Assembly (NCBI GenBank): GCA_964621615.1
Contig: CAZUMW010000060.1
Location: forward strand, 1 to 22,426
Direction of reading: 5' to 3'
Origin: CAZUMW01 sp964621615
GTDB lineage: Bacteria; Desulfobacterota; WTBG01; CAIYCZ01; CAIRTM01
Length of the DNA stretch: 22,426 nucleotides
The notes under the pieces were generated by a model. That model was not told the origin of the DNA. It was given only the letters and a program-made list of their open reading frames with translations, and ran no database searches. The translations under genes and the position numbers were made by a program. The first letter of the stretch is position 1; each line of letters begins with the position of its first letter. Positions 1 to 8,840 of the stretch are shown here, piece by piece.

Positions 1-55
1 AGCCGCTTAGAGCGGCTCATTAATCAAGCCTGCGGCTTTGCCGCAGGTTATGACT
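1..55. repeat. Dispersed double-hairpin repeat, copy 1 (REP-like)
   Basis: This copy has two adjacent stem-loops: AGCCGCT/AGCGGCT with loop TAG, then CCTGCGGC/GCCGCAGG with loop TTT. A second copy at 4937-4991 differs at 5 of 55 positions. Both copies are intergenic and close to gene 3' ends, as expected of REP or small non-autonomous elements. The left border is uncertain because the window begins inside or at the edge of the element. Confidence 0.75.
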
Positions 56-148
56 GTGGAGCAATGAAAAAGGTGTGCACAGGTCGAACAGCCCTGACAA
101 ACCGGGGTATAATAAAAGGAATACCCGTATTGTTTTTGAATAACACAT

Positions 149-2614
149 TCACCTCAAACGAACAACCGTTACGCCCGCTCCCCCCGCTGTTTTTTCGCCG
201 GGGCTGAAATCGCCCACAGCGGCGTGTTTCTTGAGGTGTGTGTGAATGCCGTTCATTAATCTCCCGGTGCCTTTGCCGTGGATAATCTCTATGGTGTCGG
301 CGCCGGCGACCAGCGCCTGGTCTATTGTTTTGTCGACAACGGGCAGGGCTTCATCAACCCGCATGCCGATAACATTAATCTGCTTATATCCGGCCGCGGG
401 GGCAGCCGGCGTCTTTTTTTGTTCAGCGGCGGGGCGGGGCGCAGCCTGCGGCTGTTTTGGCGCTGAGCCCGAGCCGGCGGGAACGAGCTCCTTAAAGCCT
501 GTCTTGATTCGCATCCGGCCTACGGACACTTCTGCACGCTTTGCTTTTTCATCCACGGCCGTGACGGTGCCCTGCTGATGCAAATGGGGTACGGCCACCA
601 TCTGTCCGACTTCAAGCCGGTCGGCCCCCCCGGCTTTAAGAGGCCGTCGCGGAAAGCGGCTGTGAAGCTTTTCCTGTACGCGGTCAAGAGCATTCTGCCC
701 GTAATCCTCATCAGGGGATTCGACTTCCGGGCGAATCAGTCTGCGCTTTTTTTTCTGTTCTTTTATAATGCCGCGAAGCTCATTTTTGCTTTCCCGAAGC
801 AAGGCCCGGGCATTGTCCTCGAACCGGTCCATGATCTTTCTGTGACGGCTCTTCATTGTTTCAAGCAGGCGAAGTGCCGCGCTTTGAAGCTGCTCAGCCT
901 CCTGAAGCGTTTTTTTCAGGATGCTCCGGTCATGATACATGTCCCGGCGCGTGCTCTCAAGGCCCCGGACCATTTCAGCAATTTGTTTGTCAGATTCGGG
1001 AATGTATTTTTGGGCACGCTCAATAATGGTCCCGGGTATGCCGATGTCGCGAGCGATGCTGCACGCGTTGCTTATTCCCGGCACGCCGTACACCAGCCGG
1101 TAGGTCGGCCGGTGTGTTGCGGGATCAAAGGCAACTGATACGTTTTCAACATCTTCGTGCTCGAACGCATATGTTTTTAAAATGTTGAAATGAGTGGTAA
1201 TAACAGTCGCGCATGAGCGGGAGCGCAGATGGTCAAGCACCGCCACCGACAGCCCGCCGCCCTCCATGGGGTCCGTTCCTGAGCACAGCTCGTCGAGAAG
1301 CACCAGGGAGGCGCTGTCGGCTGTATTCACTATTGTTTTTATGTGCATCATGTGCGCGGTAAAGGTGCTGAGATTTGTTTCTATTGCCTGCTCATCGCCG
1401 ATGGCCGCGAAAATCTTTTTGTACACCGAAACTGTGCTGTTTTTTAATGCAGGTATATGAAGCCCGGCCTGTGCCATAAGCGCAAAAAGGCCGAGCGTTT
1501 TCATGGCAACCGTTTTTCCGCCGGCGTTTGCCCCGCTGATGACAAGCGCGGCGGTTGACTGTGTTTTTATGAGATCGATCGGAACGACATCCGGCCGGTC
1601 AAACACCCAGCACCCCTGCGCCTGTGCCGACTGCCCGCCTGCCTCGCCCTGACCGTCTGCCTCGGGCTCGATGAACCGGGACAGCAGTATCGGATGCCTG
1701 CACTGTTTCATGTCGATCAATCCTGTATCTGCAAGGATCGGCTCGGCGGCATCAAGAGCTCTGCTGAATTGTGCTTTTGCATGAATCATATCTATTCGCT
1801 CAAGCACGTCCAGGTTTGTGAGGATGTCCTCGGCGCGGAGGCTGATCTGCCCGGTGATGTTTTTAAGGATGCGGATTTCTTCATAATACTGCTCCTTATG
1901 AAGAATCTGAAGCTCATTGTTCAGGTTCACCACTGACATTGGCTCTATAAAAAATGTCGCCTTCGTCTGGGACTGATCGTGCACAACCCCGTCTACAAGG
2001 CCTTTGCTGTCGCTGCGCACCGGAACGACGTACCTGTTATTTCGAAGCGTGATGAAATCATCCTGAAAGGCATGGCTGATAATGTCATCATGTATCTGAT
2101 CCTGAAGGGTGCTGAGTATGCTGAGGCGTAGTTTTTTAATTCGCGAGCGTATCTCTGCAAGCTCAGGGCTTGCGCTGTCGCGTATTTCTCCCCGGGGTGA
2201 GATGCTTTTGTCGATGAGAGACGTTATGTCCTTCAGGGGGATAATACGGTGTATGCCGCTATATATGTGAGGCGCTGCTTCATTGTGGGCGGCAAAGTAG
2301 CTTTTAAGGGCATGCGCGGTGTCAAGCGTATCCTTTATGCGCATAAGCCGGCTCTGCTCAAGGTAGAAATCTCTGATGAGAGACTGGCTTACGGCATGAC
2401 GTATATCGTAAACACCGCTCAGCGGAAGAGGGCCGCCGGTTTCGATCTCCGCTTTCATTTCGGTTGTTTCTTTGAGCAGCACCGAGGCGTCGCTCAAGGA
2501 TGTCACCGGCTCCAGGTTTCTGCACAGAGATTTTCCGCCGGAGGAAACAGCAAACGATTCAAGAAATCCGCATATTTTATCGAACTCTAAAACGGTACGC
2601 GAGTGCCTGTCCAT
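149..2614 (-). CDS. mutS2: MutS2 family endonuclease/ATPase with C-terminal Smr domain
   Basis: MutS2 proteins bind branched DNA or stalled and collided ribosomes. They suppress homologous recombination or act in ribosome rescue, depending on the organism. The protein has 821 residues, within the usual 780-820 range. The MutS-like core is followed by Walker A GANAGGKT (about residues 361-368), an LSTF signature (about 415) and Walker B LVLLDE (Asp about 441). A charged coiled-coil region (about 540-640) precedes the Smr domain (about 743-821), which has the conserved IIHGKGTG motif. I chose the ATG at 2612-2614 because the protein then begins MDRHSRTVLEFDKI, typical of the family; further upstream the frame runs into the Nudix gene. 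A small Gly/Gln/Ala-rich insert (about 318-334) precedes the ATPase. The gene starts 25 bases after the Nudix stop, so the two are probably cotranscribed. Confidence 0.95.
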   Translation of the reverse strand: MDRHSRTVLEFDKICGFLESFAVSSGGKSLCRNLEPVTSLSDASVLLKETTEMKAEIETGGPLPLSGVYDIRHAVSQSLIRDFYLEQSRLMRIKDTLDTAHALKSYFAAHNEAAPHIYSGIHRIIPLKDITSLIDKSISPRGEIRDSASPELAEIRSRIKKLRLSILSTLQDQIHDDIISHAFQDDFITLRNNRYVVPVRSDSKGLVDGVVHDQSQTKATFFIEPMSVVNLNNELQILHKEQYYEEIRILKNITGQISLRAEDILTNLDVLERIDMIHAKAQFSRALDAAEPILADTGLIDMKQCRHPILLSRFIEPEADGQGEAGGQSAQAQGCWVFDRPDVVPIDLIKTQSTAALVISGANAGGKTVAMKTLGLFALMAQAGLHIPALKNSTVSVYKKIFAAIGDEQAIETNLSTFTAHMMHIKTIVNTADSASLVLLDELCSGTDPMEGGGLSVAVLDHLRSRSCATVITTHFNILKTYAFEHEDVENVSVAFDPATHRPTYRLVYGVPGISNACSIARDIGIPGTIIERAQKYIPESDKQIAEMVRGLESTRRDMYHDRSILKKTLQEAEQLQSAALRLLETMKSRHRKIMDRFEDNARALLRESKNELRGIIKEQKKKRRLIRPEVESPDEDYGQNALDRVQEKLHSRFPRRPLKAGGADRLEVGQMVAVPHLHQQGTVTAVDEKAKRAEVSVGRMRIKTGFKELVPAGSGSAPKQPQAAPRPAAEQKKTPAAPAAGYKQINVIGMRVDEALPVVDKTIDQALVAGADTIEIIHGKGTGRLMNGIHTHLKKHAAVGDFSPGEKTAGGAGVTVVRLR

Positions 2615-2639
2615 GGAAAAAACATTCAGATTTTGACAT

Positions 2640-3161
2640 TTAGCTGATGCCGGTGCGGCTCTTGAGAGCGGTGAGCGCTTTCCGGTCGCTTTCAAACGGA
2701 ATGTCCCGGGGAAGCGCATCGAGCGAGAACCACTCCAGGTGCATGACATCATCCTTTGGGTGAACGTCGCAGGATTTCAGCTCTACCGTAAAGTACAGAT
2801 TAAGCAGGGCAGGGCCGCCGGGCCCGTATGTTTCGGCATGCGCTGAAACAAATCCGGTTATGGTGCACGGTACGCCTGTTTCTTCGATCACTTCGCGGCA
2901 CAGAGCTTCCAATGGGTCCTCGCCATACTCCAGAAATCCGCCGATGGTATTCCATTGACCGTAAAACGGTTCAATGCCGCGCATGGCAAGGAGAATATTG
3001 CCCCTGTCGTCAAGAGGCAGAGCGCCCACGCACGGGCTCGAGCTGTGATACAGCGAGCAGCCGCACGATGAGCACAGCTGCTTATACGGGTTGCCGCCCC
3101 TGAGCTGCTCCCCGCATTCAGGGCAAAAGCGATAGGGGATCTGCGGGTATTTGTCACTCAT
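2640..3161 (-). CDS. Nudix hydrolase with N-terminal zinc ribbon
   Basis: Nudix enzymes hydrolyse nucleoside diphosphates linked to another group, such as ADP-ribose, NADH or oxidised dNTPs. The 173-residue protein opens with a CPECG...CSSCG zinc ribbon (about residues 12-35). This is followed by a complete Nudix box, GFLEYGEDPLEALCREVIEE plus TGV (about residues 75-97), with all catalytic glutamates present. The substrate cannot be read from the sequence; the ribbon resembles that of NudC-like and ADP-ribose pyrophosphatase-like proteins. I chose the ATG at 3159-3161 because the longer open frame extends through a sigma70-type promoter (3199-3227). A GGTGAT sequence lies about 6 bases upstream of this ATG. 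The gene is first in a likely two-gene unit with mutS2. Confidence 0.9.
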   Translation of the reverse strand: MSDKYPQIPYRFCPECGEQLRGGNPYKQLCSSCGCSLYHSSSPCVGALPLDDRGNILLAMRGIEPFYGQWNTIGGFLEYGEDPLEALCREVIEETGVPCTITGFVSAHAETYGPGGPALLNLYFTVELKSCDVHPKDDVMHLEWFSLDALPRDIPFESDRKALTALKSRTGIS

Positions 3162-3186
3162 GCGTATCACCGGCATGTTATACTGT

Positions 3187-3227
3187 ATATGGTATCCCAT
3201 ATTATGAGAAAGAAAAAGAGATGTCAA
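3187..3227 (-). promoter_or_regulatory. Sigma70-type promoter with overlapping palindrome, Nudix-mutS2 unit
   Basis: On the minus strand, TTGACA (3222-3227) and TAATAT (3199-3204) are separated by exactly 17 bases. The inverted repeat ATATGG-TATC-CCATAT (3187-3202) covers the -10 element and the expected start site, so a repressor could act there. The predicted leader is about 30 bases. Confidence 0.7.
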
Positions 3228-3249
3228 AAACAATAAGCGCCGGCCGGGC

Positions 3250-3279
3250 TTGCCGCTGAGGAGTTTATTGTGGTATACT
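3250..3279 (+). promoter_or_regulatory. Candidate promoter for cobQ-cbiK
   Basis: TTGCCG (3250-3255) and TATACT (3274-3279) are separated by 18 bases and lie about 80 bases upstream of the cobQ start. It is divergent from the stronger Nudix promoter. I saw no convincing cobalamin riboswitch in the short leader. Confidence 0.4.
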
Positions 3280-3359
3280 TCCGGCGCCGCAGCACAATCC
3301 AAAACAGCCAATAACATGACAGGGGTGCCCCGCAGCAGGCTGCGGAGCGCATTATTCTG

Positions 3360-4898
3360 ATGTCGTGCGGTAATGAAAGCAAAAAAATGGCATCTGCACT
3401 TATGTTTGTCGGTACGGGCTCAGAGAGCGGCAAAAGTATACTTGCCGCTGCGTTTTGCAGGATTCTGAAGCGCCGCGGCTTTCGCGCTGCCCCGTTCAAA
3501 GCACAGAATATGGCACTCAACTCAGGGGTCACCCCTGACGGCAGAGAAATGGGCAGAGCCCAGATAATGCAGGCTGAAGCAGCGGGCATTGCGCCGCACG
3601 CTGATATGAACCCGATTCTGCTGAAGCCGACATCAGAGCGGGGCAGTCAGGTGGTTGTGCACGGGCGGGTGTACGGCACTATGGAGGCTGCCGGCTATTA
3701 TGCCCTGAAGAAAGGGCTTTGGCCGTATGTTGCCGAAAGCTATGACCGGCTTGCATCCTGCCATGATGTTATTGTTCTTGAGGGCGCGGGCAGCCCGGTT
3801 GAAGTGAATTTAAAAGAAAATGATATTGTCAATATGGCTATGGCCGATTATGCGGACGCCGGGGTTGTTCTTGTTGCCGACATCGACCGGGGCGGGGTCT
3901 TTGCCTCAATTGTCGGCACCGTTTCTTTGCTGCAGCAGGATGAGCGGGCTCGGCTCGCCGGATTTATTATAAACAAATTCAGGGGTGACCCTGCGCTGTT
4001 CAAAAAGGGCGAGTCGTTCATACTTCAGAAAACCGGCCTCCCGGTGCTCGGCATTGTGCCCTGGGTTGCCGGTTTGTACATGCCGGGGGAGGATTCAGTC
4101 TGCCTTGATCGCAAATCATCATTCAGGTGCGGATCCGGCGCTGTCGCGGCAGCGGTCATACGCCTTCCTCATATGGCAAACTATACTGATTTTGATCCTC
4201 TCGAGCACGATCCCCGCATTGATGTGACCTACATCAGCGAGCCTCCGGGGCTTGGCGAGTATGACGTCATCATTATTCCCGGTAGCAAAAATGTAGTTTC
4301 GGATTACCGCTACCTTGTTGAGAAACAGTTTCACCGCTTCCTGGATGCCTACCGCGGAAACGCCGGACGAATCATGGGTATTTGCGGCGGCTATCAAATG
4401 CTCGGAGAGTCGATTTGCGATCCTTCCGGGATTGAATCATCGGAGGCCGAGGTAGCAGGGCTCGGCTTTCTTCCGGTTTCATCGACCATGCAGCCCGACA
4501 AAACAACGCGCCGTGCTGCCGCTGATATTATGCTTCCAGGACAGGGAAGCCGGGTCCGCGTTGAAGGATATGAGATTCATATGGGAGAGAGCATAATAAC
4601 CGATCCGGAACGCGCTGTGCAGATCGGGGTTCTGGAGGGCAGGGCGGCCGATGCAGGCGTCGCCTCATCTGACGGGCGGGTGCTGGGAACGTATCTGCAC
4701 GGAATTTTTGACAGCGAGCAGTTTGTGCGGGCGTTTTTGCGCTGGGCGGGCAATTCCGGCACTGATGCGGACGCCCCTGCTTTTTCATACCGGCTTTTCA
4801 AGGAGCGCAATTATGATATGCTTGCCGATATCGTCGAGCAGCAGGTGAACGTCGACTATGTGCTGGAGAAGTGCGGTATCGAACCCACACAGAGATAA
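3360..4898 (+). CDS. cobQ: Cobyric acid synthase (glutamine-hydrolysing)
   Basis: This enzyme (CobQ/CbiP) amidates four side chains of adenosylcobyrinic acid a,c-diamide to give cobyric acid, using ATP and glutamine, in the cytoplasm. The 512-residue protein is the usual length. The N-terminal ATP-binding domain has GTGSESGKS (about residues 18-26), FKAQNMALNSG and LEGAGSPVEVNL. The class I glutamine amidotransferase domain carries the nucleophile Cys342 in GICGGYQMLG and the catalytic His447 in YLHGIFDSE. The ATG at 3360 has GGAG 12 bases upstream; an in-frame ATG at 3387, just before the conserved MFVGTGSES, is an alternative start. cbiK, another cobalamin gene, lies 152 bases downstream across a hairpin repeat, and the two probably form one unit. 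Confidence 0.97.
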   Translation: MSCGNESKKMASALMFVGTGSESGKSILAAAFCRILKRRGFRAAPFKAQNMALNSGVTPDGREMGRAQIMQAEAAGIAPHADMNPILLKPTSERGSQVVVHGRVYGTMEAAGYYALKKGLWPYVAESYDRLASCHDVIVLEGAGSPVEVNLKENDIVNMAMADYADAGVVLVADIDRGGVFASIVGTVSLLQQDERARLAGFIINKFRGDPALFKKGESFILQKTGLPVLGIVPWVAGLYMPGEDSVCLDRKSSFRCGSGAVAAAVIRLPHMANYTDFDPLEHDPRIDVTYISEPPGLGEYDVIIIPGSKNVVSDYRYLVEKQFHRFLDAYRGNAGRIMGICGGYQMLGESICDPSGIESSEAEVAGLGFLPVSSTMQPDKTTRRAAADIMLPGQGSRVRVEGYEIHMGESIITDPERAVQIGVLEGRAADAGVASSDGRVLGTYLHGIFDSEQFVRAFLRWAGNSGTDADAPAFSYRLFKERNYDMLADIVEQQVNVDYVLEKCGIEPTQR

Positions 4899-4936
4899 AG
4901 CGGCCGGCAGAGCGGTTTTTTTCAGCTGTTTTTTGC

Positions 4937-4991
4937 AGCCGCTTCGAGCGGCTCATAAATCAGGCCTGCGGCTTTGTCTCAGGTTATGACT
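4937..4991. repeat. Dispersed double-hairpin repeat, copy 2 (REP-like)
   Basis: This matches the element at 1-55 over 55 bases with 5 mismatches. The first stem (AGCCGCT/AGCGGCT) is intact. The second is damaged in its right arm (GTCTCAGG instead of GCCGCAGG). It lies in the cobQ-cbiK gap and could affect read-through or mRNA stability. AAGCGGC at 4898-4904 could pair with GCCGCTT at 4938-4944 as an alternative fold. Confidence 0.75.
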
Positions 4992-5050
4992 TGAACCCCG
5001 AGCCCCGAACCGTGACCCCGGAACCTATTGAAGCCTGAAAGGAGCAGCGC

Positions 5051-5827
5051 ATGTCTCACCAACAGATTGTCTTTGCCGCTTTCGGCACGTCTACTGCTGC
5101 GGTAAAGACCTATAACCACTTCGAGTCTCTGGCCCGGGAGCGGTACCCGGATGAGAAAATAGCCTGGGCGTTTACATCCTCCATGCTGCGGAAAAAGCAG
5201 AAGCAGGAGGGTGTCCACTGGGAGAGCCCGGCAGAGGTGCTCGCACGCCTCAGCTGCGAAGGCTGCCGGCGGGCTGTCGTTCAGTCGCTGCATGTTGTCC
5301 CGGGCGCGGAGTTTGACAAGGCGGCCGCTGCGGCACAGCAGGCACCTCTTACGGCGTCTGTGGGCAGACCGCTGCTTGACAGCCTGCACGACTGCGAGCG
5401 GGCTGTCTCGTGCCTCGACGATCTTATTGCAGATCCGCGGGAGCAGATTACTGTCTTTGCGGCGCACGGCACCGATCACGAAGACGGCGGCAGGATGTAT
5501 AGGGAGTTTGAGCGGCACCTTTCGAAGCGGTATCCTGAACACGTCTACGTCAGCATGGTTGAGGGTGAGCCTTCGTGGGATGATACGATTGAAAAAATAC
5601 ATGCATCACCCCTCAAAAGCGTTCGGTTTATTCCCCTTATGTTTGTTGCCGGAGACCATATCATTAATGACGTTATGGGAGAACGGGATGATTCATGGAA
5701 GCGCTCGCTTCCGGGATACGAGATCTCAGCATTGCACAAAGGCCTTGGATACCATCCCGGCATTGCAGATATATATTTCGACCATCTTCGCAGCGCGACA
5801 GAATCTTTAAACCGCGAAGATGTATAG
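5051..5827 (+). CDS. cbiK: Sirohydrochlorin cobaltochelatase, CbiK type
   Basis: CbiK inserts cobalt into sirohydrochlorin, an early step of the anaerobic cobalamin pathway. The 258-residue protein matches family length and shows the N-terminal AAFGTS motif (about residues 9-14). It also has AAHGTDH with His139, the conserved VEGEPSWDD with Glu171, and FVAGDHIINDVMG with His203. In the family, two histidines and a glutamate in these positions coordinate the metal. No signal peptide is present, so it is likely cytoplasmic, unlike the periplasmic CbiK variants of some Desulfovibrio. The start is supported by AAAGGAG with a 6-base spacer. It follows cobQ on the same strand, and no promoter is obvious between them. 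Confidence 0.92.
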   Translation: MSHQQIVFAAFGTSTAAVKTYNHFESLARERYPDEKIAWAFTSSMLRKKQKQEGVHWESPAEVLARLSCEGCRRAVVQSLHVVPGAEFDKAAAAAQQAPLTASVGRPLLDSLHDCERAVSCLDDLIADPREQITVFAAHGTDHEDGGRMYREFERHLSKRYPEHVYVSMVEGEPSWDDTIEKIHASPLKSVRFIPLMFVAGDHIINDVMGERDDSWKRSLPGYEISALHKGLGYHPGIADIYFDHLRSATESLNREDV

Positions 5828-5871
5828 CTGTACGGGATCATGGCAAGTATTTTTTTTGTTATGCCGCTGTT

Positions 5872-6741
5872 CTATTGTGCATCGATGACAGAAACATTCT
5901 GTTTCAAATGGCGGGGGTCGGTAACGCTTACAAGTATGGAAGAGACTTCTGTGCGGCGAGCGAGGAACCGCAGCGCTTGCTCGGCGGGATGCCCATCAAG
6001 CCGTTTGACATAGTCAAGGCTTTTTTTGAACAGGGCCCTGTCGGCATACAGGGGGTTGAAGCGGCGGATATCTTTTCTGCCCGGCGTGAACGGCTTTGTT
6101 ACCGAACCGGTCAGCATCCCCTGTGCAAGCGGGCTGTAACACAGAAGCCCTATGTTGTTTTCCCGGCAGAAGGGCAGCATGTCGGCTTCCGCCTCCCGCT
6201 GCAGCAGATTATAGCGGGTCTGTATGGATACGACCGGTGATGACCCGAGCGCCAGCTGTGCCTGCGTTCTGCTGAAGTTGCTTATCCCGATATGCCGGAT
6301 AACCCCGTCGGCGCGCAGCTGATTCAGCGTCTCGAGCGCCGGCTCGATTGTGCGCTCGGGATCAGGCCAGTGTATCTGGAAGATGTCGATATAGTCAGTC
6401 CTGAGCCTTTTCAGGCTTTCTTCAATTCCGCGCAGCACCGCATCCCGGGACAGGTCATGAAAAACTGCGCCGCGATCATTCCAGGACAGCCCGCACTTGG
6501 TTGCAAGGATTATATCTTTGCGCCGGGAGTACAGCACCTCCCCGATTATTTTTTCAGAGCGGCCGAACCCATACACCGGGGCGGTATCATACAGCGTTAT
6601 GCCGTATTCCGGGCACTGCTCAAGGGTTTTTTTTGCCCTGACAGGATCGACGTGTCCCCACCCCGTTTGGCCGAGCTTCCATCCGCCGTAGCCGATTAAC
6701 GATACCTGCGGGCCGGAGGAACCCAGCTGTCTGTACTGCAT
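5872..6741 (-). CDS. Aldo/keto reductase
   Basis: This is a NAD(P)H-dependent oxidoreductase of the aldo/keto reductase superfamily (TIM barrel); the physiological substrate is unknown. The 289-residue protein contains the complete catalytic tetrad: Asp52 and Tyr57 in YDTAPVYGFGRSE, Lys82 in ATKCG, and His124 in FQIHWPDP. The ISNFS and YSPLAQGMLTG motifs, typical of the AKR11/12-like and YdhF/YhdN-like groups, are also present. The C-terminus is slightly shorter than the common 310-330 residues. GCGGAG lies 5 bases before the start. The gene is divergent from pckG. Confidence 0.93.
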   Translation of the reverse strand: MQYRQLGSSGPQVSLIGYGGWKLGQTGWGHVDPVRAKKTLEQCPEYGITLYDTAPVYGFGRSEKIIGEVLYSRRKDIILATKCGLSWNDRGAVFHDLSRDAVLRGIEESLKRLRTDYIDIFQIHWPDPERTIEPALETLNQLRADGVIRHIGISNFSRTQAQLALGSSPVVSIQTRYNLLQREAEADMLPFCRENNIGLLCYSPLAQGMLTGSVTKPFTPGRKDIRRFNPLYADRALFKKSLDYVKRLDGHPAEQALRFLARRTEVSSILVSVTDPRHLKQNVSVIDAQ

Positions 6742-6804
6742 ATTGACTCCGCTTATGTGATGTGCCGCCCCTATTCAAGCACGATGTCCAAAGGTGCAGC
6801 GGTA

Positions 6805-6840
6805 ATTATATTGTTTTAGGTTAAGCAATGGAAATTGCTT
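6805..6840 (-). promoter_or_regulatory. Candidate aldo/keto reductase promoter with overlapping inverted repeat
   Basis: On the minus strand, a perfect TATAAT (6805-6810) lies 18 bases from TTTCCA (6829-6834). The inverted repeat AAGCAAT-GGAA-ATTGCTT (6823-6840) covers the -35 element and may be a regulator site. A similar TTAAGCAA palindrome lies upstream of the diguanylate cyclase gene. Confidence 0.45.
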
Positions 6841-6942
6841 CAAAATAGACAAACTATACATAATATGCGTATAGACAGTACCCTGCAAATATATAACAGC
6901 AAAACAGCAGCGGGCGAAAGCTTAAAAATTACAAGATTGCCC

Positions 6943-6972
6943 TTGACAATGTACTTGACCGGATATTATATG
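6943..6972 (+). promoter_or_regulatory. Candidate pckG promoter
   Basis: TTGACA (6943-6948) is followed by an AT-rich -10 region. TTATAT (6966-6971) gives a 17-base spacer and TATTAT (6964-6969) a 15-base spacer. The leader would be about 55 bases. An inverted repeat, CTATAC/GTATAG (6854-6874), lies about 70 bases upstream and could bind an activator. Confidence 0.55.
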
Positions 6973-7032
6973 TTGATGTTCAATCCTGAACTTTGCGCAA
7001 TGAACAACCCAAGGATAAGGAGATGAACTGAT

Positions 7033-8838
7033 ATGCAATTAGAGGATGTGAAAAACAGAAAGGTGCAGGAATGGGTCAGGGAAGTTGCTGCTATGTGTCA
7101 GCCGGACGGCATAGAGGTATGTGACGGCTCGCAGGAAGAATATGACCGCCTCAGCGAAATGATGGTCGAAACCGGAACATATATTAAGCTGAACGAAGAC
7201 AAGCGCCCGGGAAGCTATCTGTGCATGTCGGATCCAAACGATGTTGCCAGAGTGGAGGGCAGGACCTTTATTTGTGCAAAAAACGAGCTGGAGGCAGGGC
7301 CCACCAACAACTGGACGGATCCCGATGAAATGAAAAAAACCCTCAAAGGTCTTTTCAAGGGATGCATGAAAGGGCGCACATTATATGTTATTCCGTTCTG
7401 CATGGGACCGCTGGGATCGCCGATCGCGCATATAGGTATTGAAATTACCGATTCGCCGTATGTTGTGTGCAATATGCGCATTATGACCAGGATGGGGGCA
7501 GCTGTTCTGGATGAGCTGGGCGAAAATGGTGAATTTTGCCCCTGTCTGCACTCTGTGGGTGCTCCGCTGGATAAGGGGCAGAAAGACGTGCCCTGGCCCT
7601 GCAATCCCGACAATAAATATATTGTGCATTTTCCCGAAGAGCGCAGCATCTGGTCGTACGGGTCAGGATACGGCGGCAATGCCCTTCTGGGGAAAAAGTG
7701 CTTTGCGCTTCGGATTGCATCGGCCATGGCGCGCGACGAGGGCTGGCTGGCTGAGCATATGCTGATTCTGGGCATTACCTCTCCTGAAGGGGAAAAGCGC
7801 TATATTGCGGGGGCGTTTCCGAGCGCCTGCGGAAAAACAAACCTTGCAATGCTGATACCAACGATTCCGGGATGGAAAGTGGAATGCGTCGGCGATGATA
7901 TCGCCTGGATGAAGTTCGGCCCCGACGGCAGGCTGTATGCGGTGAATCCCGAGGCGGGTTTTTTCGGCGTTGCTCCCGGCACGTCGATGGAATCAAACAA
8001 AAACGCGATGCTGTCGATGCAGAAAAATTCCATTTTTACAAACGTCGCGCTGACCCCTGACGGCGATGTGTGGTGGGAGGGCATGACCGATGAGATGCCG
8101 GAAAAGCTGACGACATGGAAGGGGGAGGAGTGGACCCCCGGCTGCGGCTTGCTTGCCGCGCACCCCAATGCACGCTTTACCGCACCGCTTTCGCAGTGCC
8201 CTATAGCCGACCCGGACTATGATGAGCCTCAGGGGGTTCCCATTTCCGCTATTCTTGTGGGCGGCCGCCGCTCCTCTGTCGTGCCGCTTGCGCACGAGGC
8301 GTTCAGCTGGCAGCACGGTGTTTTTCTGGGGGCAAGCATGTCTTCGGAGAAAACAGCTGCTGCGGCAGGAAAAGTCGGCGTGCTTCGGCGGGATCCGTTC
8401 GCTATGCTGCCGTTCTGCGGCTACAATATGGGCGACTACTTTTCGCACTGGCTTGCCGTCGGCACCAAAACCGAGCCGGAAAAGCTCCCGAAGATATTTT
8501 ATGTCAACTGGTTCCGCAAAAGCGACACCGGTGCTTTTCTCTGGCCGGGTTTCGGCGAGAACAGCAGGGTGCTGAAGTGGGTTTTTGAACGGTCGAAAGG
8601 GCAGGGCGGAGCCGTTGAGTCACCCATCGGCTATATCCCCAGCCCGGAGGCCATCGACACCAACGGCCTCTCCCTGGGAAAAGAGCAGATGGAAGAGCTT
8701 CTTGAAGTTGATGTTTCAGAGTGGAAAGCAGAGCTTCCTGATATACGCGAGCATTTTGAGCGATTCGGCGACAGGCTGCCGAAGCAGCTGTGGGATGAGT
8801 ACGCGGGGCTTGAAAAGCGCCTTAACGAGCAGAGCTGA
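7033..8838 (+). CDS. pckG: Phosphoenolpyruvate carboxykinase (GTP)
   Basis: The enzyme interconverts oxaloacetate plus GTP with phosphoenolpyruvate, CO2 and GDP, at the entry to gluconeogenesis or the reverse anaplerotic direction. It has 601 residues, the normal length for the GTP class and clearly longer than the ATP class. Diagnostic motifs are the P-loop FPSACGKTNLAM with the reactive Cys266 (about residues 262-273), the kinase-2 motif VGDDIAWM, and the conserved FGENSRVLKW and VNWFRK near the C-terminus. AAGGAG lies 10 bases before the ATG. It is transcribed alone and convergently with the small membrane-protein gene, whose stop lies 3 bases away. Confidence 0.98.
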   Translation: MQLEDVKNRKVQEWVREVAAMCQPDGIEVCDGSQEEYDRLSEMMVETGTYIKLNEDKRPGSYLCMSDPNDVARVEGRTFICAKNELEAGPTNNWTDPDEMKKTLKGLFKGCMKGRTLYVIPFCMGPLGSPIAHIGIEITDSPYVVCNMRIMTRMGAAVLDELGENGEFCPCLHSVGAPLDKGQKDVPWPCNPDNKYIVHFPEERSIWSYGSGYGGNALLGKKCFALRIASAMARDEGWLAEHMLILGITSPEGEKRYIAGAFPSACGKTNLAMLIPTIPGWKVECVGDDIAWMKFGPDGRLYAVNPEAGFFGVAPGTSMESNKNAMLSMQKNSIFTNVALTPDGDVWWEGMTDEMPEKLTTWKGEEWTPGCGLLAAHPNARFTAPLSQCPIADPDYDEPQGVPISAILVGGRRSSVVPLAHEAFSWQHGVFLGASMSSEKTAAAAGKVGVLRRDPFAMLPFCGYNMGDYFSHWLAVGTKTEPEKLPKIFYVNWFRKSDTGAFLWPGFGENSRVLKWVFERSKGQGGAVESPIGYIPSPEAIDTNGLSLGKEQMEELLEVDVSEWKAELPDIREHFERFGDRLPKQLWDEYAGLEKRLNEQS

Positions 8839-8840
8839 CA

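Noticed and set aside
103..128. Terminator for mutS2 formed by GGGTAT/ATACCC
   Set aside because: The stem is only 6 bp with a 10-base loop, and no T-tract follows on the minus strand.
578..1138. 186-codon plus-strand open frame opposite mutS2
   Set aside because: It lies entirely within the strongly supported mutS2 coding region on the other strand and shows no domain; it is a GC-driven shadow frame.
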